35,123 bases of DNA, from the NCBI GenBank assembly GCA_030655955.1, contig JAUSOZ010000275.1, positions 1 to 35,123 on the forward strand, in the 5' to 3' direction. A program made the position numbers and the translations under genes. The notes below the pieces were generated by a model that was given only the letters and a program-made list of their open reading frames with translations, had not been told where the DNA came from and did not search any database. This DNA is from Deltaproteobacteria bacterium. GTDB lineage: Bacteria; Desulfobacterota; Desulfobaccia; Desulfobaccales; 0-14-0-80-60-11. Of this stretch, positions 1-6,758 are shown piece by piece. Every line of letters begins with the position of its first letter. The first letter of the stretch is position 1.

Positions 1-86
1 GTCTCCGAGGCGCTCGGGTCGCTCCCCAGCGTTGCCCTATCCTCCCCAGAGACAACTGCATAATATGACGATAGCCCTTAATAATC

Positions 87-139
87 AACCGGACATTTTA
101 TGTGCTATGAAAACCGGACATCTGTTTGTGCTATTGACA
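87..139 (-). mobile_element. Possible end of an IS21-like insertion sequence (two terminal direct repeats)
   Basis: A unit beginning AACCGGACAT and ending TGTGCTAT occurs twice in a row with a 25-bp period (87-108 and 112-134). Read on the minus strand, the outer end starts TGTCAATAGCACAAA at position 139. Several short repeats next to a TGT- tip are typical of IS21-family ends, so the rest of the element would lie left of the window. No transposase is visible in the 86 bases available, so this could equally be a solo relic. The identification is inference from pattern only. Confidence 0.4.
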
Positions 140-156
140 CAAGTATCCTTCTCAAG

Positions 157-185
157 TTGACAGGGCAGACGGTAGTGGCTATAAG
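157..185 (+). promoter_or_regulatory. Sigma70-type promoter of polA
   Basis: A perfect -35 box TTGACA (157-162) is followed by a 17-bp spacer and a -10 box TATAAG (180-185). Transcription would start near 192, about 13 nt before the ATG at 205, giving a very short leader that begins close to the AAGGA ribosome-binding site (192-196). A second TTGACA at 134-139 lies in the possible IS end but has no good -10 partner. Confidence 0.7.
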
Positions 186-204
186 GGGGGGAAGGATATC
201 TGTG

Positions 205-2889
205 ATGGAAACCCTGCCCCGCGTCCTCTATCTTATCGACATCAGCTCCTATTTTTACCGGGCCTTTCACGCCCTGCCGCCTTTGTCCAACACCCGGGGA
301 GTGCCCACCAACGCCGCCTACGGGGTGACCACCATGCTCCTCAAGGTGCTGCGGGAGCGGCAGCCCCAGCACCTGGCCCTGGTATTCGACGCCAAAGGCC
401 CCACCTTCCGGCACGAACTTTATAAGGAATACAAGGCGCACCGGCCGCCCATGCCCGAGGCCCTGGTGACCCAGCTCCCCTATATAAAGAAGATTATCGA
501 CGCCCTCAACCTGCCCTCGGTGGTGCATCAGGGGTATGAAGCCGACGATCTCATCGCCACTCTGGTGCGGCGGGCCCGGGAAGAGGGCTTTGCGGTGGAG
601 ATCATCTCTGGGGATAAGGACCTCCTGCCCCTGGTGGCCGACGGGGTGGACATGTGGGATCCCATGAAAGGGGTGCGCTATGACCCGGCGGCTATCCGGG
701 AGAAATACGGCCTGGAACCCGGGGAACTGGTGGAAGTGCGTGCCCTGGCGGGGGATGCCAGCGACAATATTCCCGGGGTGCCGGGCATCGGGGAGAAAAC
801 CGCGCTCAAGTTGATCGCCCGGTATCACAGCCTGGAAAATCTGCTGGCCCATAGAGATGAAATTAAAGGAAAGGCGTTGAAGGCCCGATTAGAGGAACAT
901 GCTGAACAGGCGCGGCTCAGCCGGCGGTTGACCGAGCTCGAGGCCCGGGTGCCCCTGACGGTGGACCTGGACGCCCTCCATCCCGGCCCCCCGGACCGGG
1001 AAGCCCTGCGCCGGTTGTTCGTGGAGTTGGAATTCAGCAAATTGGTGAAGGATTTGGGGTTTGACAGCCAACCCGGGGTGACCGGATCGCTGGTGCAGGG
1101 GCCCGAGGACCTGGACCGGGTGGTTCAGGCCATACGGGGCGCGGGTGAAATGGCCCTGGGCTTCGTCATGAGCCAGCAGCACCCAATGCTGGCCGAGGTG
1201 GCCGGGATCGGCCTGGCGTGGCAGACCGGGGAGGGGGCGTATATTCCCCTGGCGCCCGAAGAGTCAAACCGCATCGTCTGGGAGAAGCTGGGCCCGGTGT
1301 TCTCCGATGCGGGCATCGCCAAAGTGGGGGCGGATCTCAAGGCCGCCCTGCTCCTGGCCCAACGGTTCGGGCCGGACCTCAAGGGGATCACCGGCGACAT
1401 TCTGGTGGCCTCGTATCTCCTCAACCCGGCCCGGTATGAGCAGACCCTGGAAAATGTGGCCCTGCACTACCTGGGGCTCAACCTGCCGGGCCCCCGGGAG
1501 TTGGCGGGCCGGCCCACCACGGCGGTGGGGCTGGACCGGGATCTGGCCTGCCAGTATGCCGCCCAGCGGGCCGAGGTGGCGCTCCGGCTCTGGCCCCAGT
1601 TGAAGAACGAACTGGAAAAAGCAGGTCTCTGGGAGCTCTATGCCGGCCTGGAATTGCCGTTGTTGGGCACCCTGGCCCGCATGGAGGCCCGGGGGATTCT
1701 CCTGGACCAGGGATTTCTCCGCCGCTTCGGCCAGGACCTGGAAGTGGCGATGCAACGGCTGGAAAGCGAGATCTATGCCCTGGCCGGAGAGGAATTCCTC
1801 ATCCAGTCGCCCCAACAATTGGGCCGCATCCTGTTTGAGAAAATGAAGCTCACACCCCAGAAGAAGACCCGAGGCAAGACCGCCTTGTCCACCGACGTGG
1901 AAGTCCTCCAGGCCCTGGAGCAGGAGAGTCCCATCGCCGCCAAGGTCCTGGAGTACCGCAGCATGGGCAAACTCAAATCAACCTACGTCGATGCCCTCCT
2001 GAAGCTGGCGGACCCGGCCACCGGGCGGGTGCACACCACGTTTCTCCAGTCGGTGGCGGCCACCGGGCGTTTGAGCAGCCGGGATCCCAATTTGCAGAAC
2101 ATCCCGGTCCGGGGGGAGTTAGGCGGGCAGATTCGCCAGGCCTTCGTGCCGAACGCGGGACAGGTTTTCCTCAGCGCCGATTATTCCCAGATGGAACTGC
2201 GCATCCTGGCGCATTTCTCGGAGGACCCGGCGCTTCTCAAGGCCTTTCAAGACGGAATCGACATCCACCGGCAGACCGCGGCGATAGTGTTCGGTATCCA
2301 CCCGGAACTGGTGAGCTCGGATATGCGGCGTCAGGCCAAGGTGGTCAACTTCGGCATCATTTACGGCATGAGCGGGTTCGGTCTGGCCAAACAGCTCAGG
2401 GTGAACACCCGCATGGCCAACGAATTCATTCAGCGGTATTTTGCCAAATACTCCCGGGTCAAGGCCTATCTGGAGGAAACCTTGCAGCAAGCCCGGGACC
2501 AGGGGTGGGTGACCACGCTCATGGGTCGCCGGCGCCAGACCCCCCAGATCAACAGCAGCAACCGCATCGTCCGGCAGGAGGCGGAGCGCAGCGCCATCAA
2601 TACGCCGCTCCAGGGGACGGCGGCGGATATCATCAAGGCCGCCATGCTGGAAGTGGAATCGGCCATGCAAGGGGCAAACCTGTCCGGAACGATGCTCCTC
2701 CAGATTCATGACGAGCTCTTATTTGACGTCCCCCAGGACGAATTGGCCGACACTGTCCGGCTGGTTCGCCGGGTCATGGAGGGGGTTGTCAGGCTGAAAG
2801 TTCCCCTGACGGTGGATTTCCGGGTAGGAGAAAACTGGGGGGAGATGATTTTTTATGCTCCGGGGGGCGAAACAGGTAACCAATATTAA
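205..2889 (+). CDS. polA: DNA polymerase I, 5'-nuclease active, proofreading site degenerate
   Basis: Fills gaps and removes RNA primers in lagging-strand synthesis and excision repair. The 894-residue product has the three Pol I domains. The 5'-nuclease domain (about 1-290) shows FDAKGPTFRHE, YEADDLIATL, SGDKDLLPLV and GDASDNIPGVPGIGEKTA. The 3'-5' exonuclease domain is at about 300-480. The polymerase domain has motif A DYSQMELR (D659), the O-helix RRQAKVVNFGIIYG, and motif C QIHDELL (H835-D836-E837). In the exonuclease domain the metal-binding acidic residues are lost: the DTE position reads LGFV, the second motif reads DLKAA with Ala for Asp, and the third reads QRAEVA. The frame is open from an ATG at 100, but the ATG at 205 is preferred: the promoter lies between them, AAGGA sits 8 nt before it, and the protein then begins like family members. 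Confidence 0.96.
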   Translation: METLPRVLYLIDISSYFYRAFHALPPLSNTRGVPTNAAYGVTTMLLKVLRERQPQHLALVFDAKGPTFRHELYKEYKAHRPPMPEALVTQLPYIKKIIDALNLPSVVHQGYEADDLIATLVRRAREEGFAVEIISGDKDLLPLVADGVDMWDPMKGVRYDPAAIREKYGLEPGELVEVRALAGDASDNIPGVPGIGEKTALKLIARYHSLENLLAHRDEIKGKALKARLEEHAEQARLSRRLTELEARVPLTVDLDALHPGPPDREALRRLFVELEFSKLVKDLGFDSQPGVTGSLVQGPEDLDRVVQAIRGAGEMALGFVMSQQHPMLAEVAGIGLAWQTGEGAYIPLAPEESNRIVWEKLGPVFSDAGIAKVGADLKAALLLAQRFGPDLKGITGDILVASYLLNPARYEQTLENVALHYLGLNLPGPRELAGRPTTAVGLDRDLACQYAAQRAEVALRLWPQLKNELEKAGLWELYAGLELPLLGTLARMEARGILLDQGFLRRFGQDLEVAMQRLESEIYALAGEEFLIQSPQQLGRILFEKMKLTPQKKTRGKTALSTDVEVLQALEQESPIAAKVLEYRSMGKLKSTYVDALLKLADPATGRVHTTFLQSVAATGRLSSRDPNLQNIPVRGELGGQIRQAFVPNAGQVFLSADYSQMELRILAHFSEDPALLKAFQDGIDIHRQTAAIVFGIHPELVSSDMRRQAKVVNFGIIYGMSGFGLAKQLRVNTRMANEFIQRYFAKYSRVKAYLEETLQQARDQGWVTTLMGRRRQTPQINSSNRIVRQEAERSAINTPLQGTAADIIKAAMLEVESAMQGANLSGTMLLQIHDELLFDVPQDELADTVRLVRRVMEGVVRLKVPLTVDFRVGENWGEMIFYAPGGETGNQY

Positions 2890-3012
2890 CAAATAATACC
2901 AATAAGTTATCCGGGTAGCGCCCTGGTGCCTAAAAAAAAGTTTCAGATCAGGAAAGTTTTTACTTGAAATCTTTCAGACAATCCTTATAGTTAATCAAAA
3001 TTAAGGTCTCAT

Positions 3013-3030
3013 GGCTCCGCCCCCGGAGCC
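3013..3030. other. Stem-loop after polA
   Basis: A perfect 7-bp stem, GGCTCCG (3013-3019) and CGGAGCC (3024-3030), has a CCCC loop. It is followed on the plus strand by an A-run rather than a T-run, so it does not look like an intrinsic terminator in either direction. Confidence 0.5.
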
Positions 3031-3064
3031 TGGAAAAAAAAAAGATGGGAGGCCATAATTTTTC

Positions 3065-3093
3065 TTGATATTTTTAGCCCATTATTATTTAAT
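3065..3093 (+). promoter_or_regulatory. Candidate promoter of the lipoprotein pair
   Basis: TTGATA (3065-3070), a 17-bp spacer and TTTAAT (3088-3093) lie in an AT-rich stretch about 50 nt before the first lipoprotein start. The -35 matches consensus at 5 of 6 positions; the -10 is weaker. Confidence 0.4.
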
Positions 3094-3141
3094 GTGGGCA
3101 TCTTACTTACCTTAAACCATCTCTTTGAGAAGGGGGGATAG

Positions 3142-3435
3142 ATGATGAGGAAAGCTTTGGTAAGGAAAGGCTTTGCACTGGCCATTCTCTTGGCGTTTGT
3201 TGCGGCCTTGGGAATGGGGTGCTGCGACGCCTGCAAGAAGAGCGTAGACGAAGCCAAGATGTACGCTGATCAAGCGGCGGCTTCGGCTGCAAAGGCGGAC
3301 ACTGCGGCACGGAACGCCGAAATGGCGGCGGCAGACGCGAAAGCTTCGGCTGATAAGGCTGAGGCCGCGGCTGATCGGGCTGAGGCAGCGGCAGCGAAAG
3401 CTGAAGCATGCCTGATGAAAAAGATGCGGAAGTAA
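3142..3435 (+). CDS. Small alanine-zipper (Lpp-like) murein lipoprotein
   Basis: A 97-residue secreted protein. A basic start (MMRKALVRKG) leads to a hydrophobic segment ending in LGMGC, an approximate lipobox with Cys27 or Cys28 as lipidation site. The mature part is nearly all alanine-zipper heptads (AAASAAKADTAARNAEMAAA and similar), the coiled-coil type of the Braun lipoprotein family. It ends in MKKMRK; Lpp of E. coli also ends in Lys, through which it is joined to peptidoglycan by L,D-transpeptidases. A YkuD-type L,D-transpeptidase is encoded 1.2 kb away. GGGGGGA lies just before the start. A similar gene follows after 59 bp. Attachment to murein is inference; the lipobox is not textbook, so plain secretion is possible. 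Confidence 0.82.
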   Translation: MMRKALVRKGFALAILLAFVAALGMGCCDACKKSVDEAKMYADQAAASAAKADTAARNAEMAAADAKASADKAEAAADRAEAAAAKAEACLMKKMRK

Positions 3436-3458
3436 AGCACCTAGGGTTTTCAGCTCAT

Positions 3459-3479
3459 GGAGAGTGAAAAATTCTCTCC
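3459..3479 (+). other. Intercistronic hairpin between the two lipoprotein genes
   Basis: GGAGAG (3459-3464) and CTCTCC (3474-3479) form a 6-bp stem in the 59-bp gap. It lies just before the AAGGGGG ribosome-binding site of the second gene, so it could influence processing or relative expression. No T-run follows, so it is not a terminator. Confidence 0.4.
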
Positions 3480-3494
3480 GGAAGGGGGTAATCG

Positions 3495-3878
3495 ATGAGG
3501 AAGGTATTGAGAAAAGGCTATGCCTTGGCTCTCCTCGCGGTCTTTGCCCTGGTGCTGGGAGGTGCTGGCTGCTGCCAAAAGTACTATGATCAGTGTGCAA
3601 TGTACTCACAGCAAGCTAAAGCTTCTGCAGATCGGGCAGCTGCGTCGGCAGTAAAGGCTGAAATGGCCGCAAATGATGCCAAAATCCCCGTCCCTCGCGC
3701 TTCCGCAGCAGCCAACAAGGCTGAAGCGGCTGCAGCCAGGGCCGAAGACGCGGCGGCAAAAGTGTGCGCCATGGTTAAACCGTACAGGGCCAAGGCCAAG
3801 AGGTACAAAAGACGTGCTGTGAAGCGCGCCCCGGCCAAGGCCAAGACCAAAACTACTACTACTACAACTACTCAGTAG
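3495..3878 (+). CDS. Second alanine-zipper lipoprotein with basic, threonine-rich tail
   Basis: A 127-residue paralogue of the preceding gene: same start (MRKVLRKGYALALLAV), a lipobox-like LGGAGC ending at Cys26, and an alanine-rich coiled-coil core (ASADRAAASAVKAEMAANDA). It differs in a Pro-containing break (KIPVPRAS) and a C-terminal extension of about 35 residues rich in Lys/Arg (RAKAKRYKRRAVKRAPAKAK), ending in a run of seven threonines and Gln. The basic tail could bind peptidoglycan, teichoic-like polymers or nucleic acid; there is no direct evidence for any of these. It has its own ribosome-binding site (GGAAGGGGG) and probably shares a transcript with the first gene, ended by the terminator at 3921-3965. 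Confidence 0.8.
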   Translation: MRKVLRKGYALALLAVFALVLGGAGCCQKYYDQCAMYSQQAKASADRAAASAVKAEMAANDAKIPVPRASAAANKAEAAAARAEDAAAKVCAMVKPYRAKAKRYKRRAVKRAPAKAKTKTTTTTTTQ

Positions 3879-3920
3879 GTTAATTGAAGTTATCGGGGGT
3901 AACCCCGAAATCTTCAGAGA

Positions 3921-3965
3921 CAGAGGGTGTGTGTGAGTTTATCTCACCATACCCTCTGCCTTTTT
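3921..3965 (+). terminator. Rho-independent terminator of the lipoprotein operon
   Basis: CAGAGGGT (3921-3928) pairs with ACCCTCTG (3951-3958), and inside it GTGAG (3933-3937) pairs with CTCAC (3943-3947). A T-run at 3961-3965 follows. It lies about 40 nt after the second lipoprotein stop codon. Confidence 0.85.
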
Positions 3966-4103
3966 AGTCCCGCTCTCATCGCCCCTCCCGTGAGATCGCT
4001 CAAGCAATCGCCGGCGTTGCTCTCTTCCTCTCCCCGTGGGTGGTACGCCCCGACAGTTTTCCCTTTCACCCTTCGATAGGGAAGGCTAAGGTTCTGCCTG
4101 GCC

Positions 4104-4461
4104 ATGGTATGCCTGGCCGGGCCGGCCTTCTCGGCCACCATTGCCGACAGGGGACGGGATGCCTTAAGAGTGACGACCAACGGCCGCGTGGTGGCCTGGG
4201 GGGCTAACGACTATAGCGTTTGCCATAAATTCTTTCCGCTTGGAGGTTCTTAAATCCCCCTAAATCCCCCTTTTTCAAAGGGGGACTTTCACAGCAATTC
4301 CTTGTAGTTCCCCCCTTTTCTAAAGGAGGGTTAGGGGGGATTTGTGGATATCAAGGATCGGAAAAAACTTTTGGCAATCACTATATGTCCAGGGCAACGT
4401 ACCGGCTGAGCCGCTATGGTGCTCGGTGGTTGGGGTGCGCGATCTGCTCCTGGGAGATTGA
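4104..4461 (+). pseudogene. Relic of a secreted RCC1-repeat protein, interrupted by a MITE-like element
   Basis: The frame from ATG 4104 reads a signal-peptide-like start (MVCLAGPAFSA) and then LRVTTNGRVVAWGANDY, the opening of an RCC1-type beta-propeller repeat. It is broken right after GANDY by the element at 4214-4383. On the far side the sequence continues as VQGNVPAEP, the expected next part of such a repeat (family pattern WG.N.YGQ.NVP). Deleting 4214-4385 (the element plus one TA) joins the two halves in frame, giving 61 codons ending at TGA 4459-4461. The gene is still far too short for a propeller, so it had probably been truncated as well. Not expected to be functional. Confidence 0.65.
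4214..4383. mobile_element. 170-bp MITE-like element with 25-bp terminal inverted repeats and TA duplication
   Basis: The left end (4214-4238, starting TAGCGTTTGCCA) and the reverse complement of the right end (4359-4383, starting TAGTGATTGCCA) match at 20 of 25 positions. The element is flanked by TA on both sides (4212-4213 and 4384-4385), the target duplication of IS630/Tc1-mariner-type transposition. Its interior is a second, imperfect inverted repeat of C5/G5 blocks, and it contains no open frame of note. It splits an RCC1-repeat reading frame that is restored by removing the element and one TA. It must have been moved by a transposase encoded elsewhere. Confidence 0.75.
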
Positions 4462-4527
4462 GACCTGAAGAAGGGACCTGGAAGGCGGCAGTAGGGCGCG
4501 CTGGTGCAGGAGCAATACAGTTCTAGG

Positions 4528-4566
4528 GAAAAAATTAAGGGCAGGGCCACCGGCGGCCCTGCCCTT
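4528..4566 (-). terminator. Strong intrinsic terminator of the mtnA-ldt operon (possibly bidirectional)
   Basis: A perfect 12-bp stem, AAGGGCAGGGCC (4537-4548) and GGCCCTGCCCTT (4555-4566), has a 6-nt loop. On the minus strand it is followed by a T-rich tract (AATTTTTTCCC). It lies about 65 nt after the ldt stop codon. On the plus strand TTTCTT follows, so it may also work that way. Confidence 0.8.
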
Positions 4567-4631
4567 TCTTATCTGCCGGCGCTGCACCGGCGGGACGGCT
4601 GCGCTACCAACGGATTATTCCCGCAACCCGG

Positions 4632-5573
4632 TCATTCCACCAGGGAGGCCAGGCCATCGGCCCCGGCGGCTCCCCGCGTGATGTCTACCGGTAGGTCGTT
4701 TTGCTCCTCCACCGCCTGCATCACCTTGCGCATATTCACCTGGTCCGCCAGGCCCCGCTGCTCCAACATGTTGAGCACGTGCAGGATCATGGAACGGATT
4801 TTGAAGTACACGTCCTCGTGCACCGAGAGGTAGATGCGCCCCTGGCGGAAGCCGATCTTGGCTGGCTCGTAGATGTATTCCACACTAGTGCCCACCGGCA
4901 CCATGGGGAACAACTTCTTGATGTGTTCCGGATACATGCGGGTACAGCCGTGGCTCACCAGGCGTCCCACCCCCAGGGGCATGGCCGTGCCGTGGATGCC
5001 GTAATCGCCCCAGGAGAGGGTGAGTTTATAATCTCCCAAGGGGTTGCCTTCCCCCGGCGCCATTACCGCCATGCCGTACTTGGCCTGCAGGGACTTGGGG
5101 ATGTGCCAGGCCGGATGCACCTTCTTTTCGATTACCCGAAATTTTCCCTGGGGGGTCCGAAAATCCAGCACTCCCATGCCGATGGGGAAGGTGTAGACCT
5201 GGGTATTGTTCTTGATAAAATAGTAGAGGCGCATTTCCCCGGTATTGACGATGATCTGGTTGCCATGGTTGTTGGGCACGATCCACAGGGTGGGAATGGT
5301 CATCTCGGCGCCCACGGGAGGGAGGAACGGGTCCCAATGGCGGTACAGGACCCCGAGCTCCGAATAGCCCAGGCCATAGTACCGGGCCAGGTCCAGCAGA
5401 TCGTCGCCTTTCTTGATGCGGTAGTGCTGGATGGCTCCCACCAGGGTGAGGGCCTGGGGATCGACCCCTTGGGGGGAGTCCGGCAAATGGATGTTGTAAG
5501 GACCGGCGGCCATGGCCGGCTGGGCCAGCGCCACGATTAAACATACCAGCAAAAATCGGAATACGGTCCGCAT
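4632..5573 (-). CDS. L,D-transpeptidase (YkuD family) with LysM-like domain
   Basis: Periplasmic enzyme that forms 3-3 cross-links in peptidoglycan or attaches lipoproteins to it. The 313-residue product has a signal peptide ending AMA (1-22), a LysM-like segment (about 49-95, YRIKKGDDLLDLARYYGLGY) and a YkuD catalytic domain (about 104-235). The active-site signature is HGTAMPLG...SHGCTRM, with His194, Ser207, His208, nucleophile Cys210 and Arg212. A helical C-terminal extension of about 75 residues follows. The start at 5573 is supported by an AGGAGTGAGG site. The gene begins 4 nt after the mtnA stop, so the two share a transcript, although the pairing has no obvious metabolic logic. The lysine-ended Lpp-like lipoprotein at 3142 is a plausible substrate (inference). 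Confidence 0.93.
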   Translation of the reverse strand: MRTVFRFLLVCLIVALAQPAMAAGPYNIHLPDSPQGVDPQALTLVGAIQHYRIKKGDDLLDLARYYGLGYSELGVLYRHWDPFLPPVGAEMTIPTLWIVPNNHGNQIIVNTGEMRLYYFIKNNTQVYTFPIGMGVLDFRTPQGKFRVIEKKVHPAWHIPKSLQAKYGMAVMAPGEGNPLGDYKLTLSWGDYGIHGTAMPLGVGRLVSHGCTRMYPEHIKKLFPMVPVGTSVEYIYEPAKIGFRQGRIYLSVHEDVYFKIRSMILHVLNMLEQRGLADQVNMRKVMQAVEEQNDLPVDITRGAAGADGLASLVE

Positions 5574-5577
5574 CGCC

Positions 5578-6627
5578 TCACTCCTGGGTCGGACGATAGG
5601 GTTTTAGACTCGACGAGAAAGGCGGCTCCATGATGCCTTTCTCCGTGACAATGCCGGCAATCAAATTGTTGGGGGTGACATCAAACGCCAGGTTCAGGGC
5701 CGGGGCTCCGGCCGGGGCCACCGCCTGGCCCCAGAGATGGGTCACTTCTTCGGCGTCACGCTCTTCCACCGGGATGTGGTCGCCGTTGGGGATGGAAAAA
5801 TCAAAGGTGGACAGCGGCGCCGTGACGTAAAAGGGAATGCCGTGATGATGGGCCAGGACTGCCACGCTGTAAGTCCCGATCTTGTTGGCGGTGTCGCCGT
5901 TGGCGGCGATGCGGTCCGCCCCCAGGATGACCAGGTCCACCTTGCCCTGGTGCATCAATGTGGCCGCGGCCCCGTCGGGGATGAGGGTGTAGGGAATCCC
6001 CAGCTTGCCCAACTCCCAGGTGGTGAGCCGGGCCCCCTGGAGCAGCGGCCGGGTTTCGTCCACCCAGACGGAAAAGCGCTTCCCCCCCTCCCAGGCGGCC
6101 CGCAAAACCCCCAGGGCGGTGCCGTAAGCCCCGGTGGCCAGGGCCCCGGTGTTGCAGTGGGTCAGCACCCGCTGGCCGTCGTGGATCAGGACCTGCCCCG
6201 CCTGGGCCATGCGGCGGTTGGTGGTGTCATCTTCCTTGAGCATGGTTTGAGCTTCGGCCACCAACCGGGCTTTGATGGCTGCCACCGGTTCCCCCGCCTG
6301 GGCCTGGGCCAGCCGCTGCATGCGGTCCAGGGCCCAAAAGAGGTTCACCGCGGTGGGCCGGGCCTGGGCGATCTCGGCGCAAATTTTTTCAAAGCGCGAC
6401 AGGAACTCACCCGGGTTCTGGGTATCTAAATCCAAGGCTCCCAAGGCCGCTCCCATGGCCGCGGCCACCCCGATGGCTGGGGCTCCCCGGATCGCCAGGG
6501 TGCGGATGGCCTCGATGACCTCGTGGTAATCCGTGATCTCCAAGTATAACTCTTCCGCCGGCAGACGCCGCTGGTCCAGCAACTTGACCTTATCCACATC
6601 CCAACAGATGCTGCAATAGGGAATCAT
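5578..6627 (-). CDS. mtnA: S-methyl-5-thioribose-1-phosphate isomerase
   Basis: Cytosolic enzyme of the methionine salvage pathway that converts methylthioribose-1-phosphate to methylthioribulose-1-phosphate. The 349 residues match the usual family length. Visible signatures are RTLAIRGAPAIGVAAAMG (about 42-59), LTHCNTGALAT with catalytic Cys158, VWVDETRPLLQGARLT, and LGADRIAANGDTANKIG with Asp238. The N-terminus MIPYCSICWD fits family members, so the start at 6627 is accepted. No other methionine-salvage gene is in the window. It is the first gene of a two-gene operon with the L,D-transpeptidase. Some family members act on ribose-1-phosphate analogues, so the exact substrate is by homology. 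Confidence 0.95.
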   Translation of the reverse strand: MIPYCSICWDVDKVKLLDQRRLPAEELYLEITDYHEVIEAIRTLAIRGAPAIGVAAAMGAALGALDLDTQNPGEFLSRFEKICAEIAQARPTAVNLFWALDRMQRLAQAQAGEPVAAIKARLVAEAQTMLKEDDTTNRRMAQAGQVLIHDGQRVLTHCNTGALATGAYGTALGVLRAAWEGGKRFSVWVDETRPLLQGARLTTWELGKLGIPYTLIPDGAAATLMHQGKVDLVILGADRIAANGDTANKIGTYSVAVLAHHHGIPFYVTAPLSTFDFSIPNGDHIPVEERDAEEVTHLWGQAVAPAGAPALNLAFDVTPNNLIAGIVTEKGIMEPPFSSSLKPYRPTQE

Positions 6628-6662
6628 TTTTTCTCCGGTTTTCGGTTTTCAGTTTTTCCTCT

Positions 6663-6751
6663 GGTTCCCAAGTTGAACTTGGGAACCCAGGAAGATGCAA
6701 AGCTGTGCTTTGCACCGGCTTGAGAAAATGTAGGGTGCGCACCGCGCACCA
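6663..6751. repeat. Three short palindromes between gatB and mtnA
   Basis: Three hairpins lie in succession: a perfect 12-bp stem of the GTTCCCAAG family (6663-6674 with 6676-6687), TGCAAAGC/GCTTTGCA (6695-6702 with 6706-6713) and GGTGCGC/GCGCACC (about 6735-6751). The first belongs to the same family as copies between thiG and thiH. Their place just after the gatB stop could let them act as transcript 3' ends, but none has a clear T-run. Confidence 0.75.
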
Positions 6752-6758
6752 TCGTTAT

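Larger units (their letters stand above)
3966..4631. other. 666-bp gap between lipoprotein operon and ldt
   Basis: After the lipoprotein terminator this gap holds the RCC1 relic (4104-4461), the MITE-like element inside it, and the terminator of the minus-strand mtnA-ldt operon (4528-4566). No intact gene was found. 3966-4100 and 4462-4527 show nothing recognisable. Confidence 0.7.

Noticed and set aside
100-204. N-terminal extension of PolA from ATG 100
   Set aside because: The strong promoter at 157-185 lies downstream of this ATG, the stretch overlaps the possible IS end, and the encoded residues do not resemble Pol I.
3013-3040. Terminator for polA
   Set aside because: The hairpin is followed by A residues, not T, on the plus strand, and by no T-run on the minus strand.
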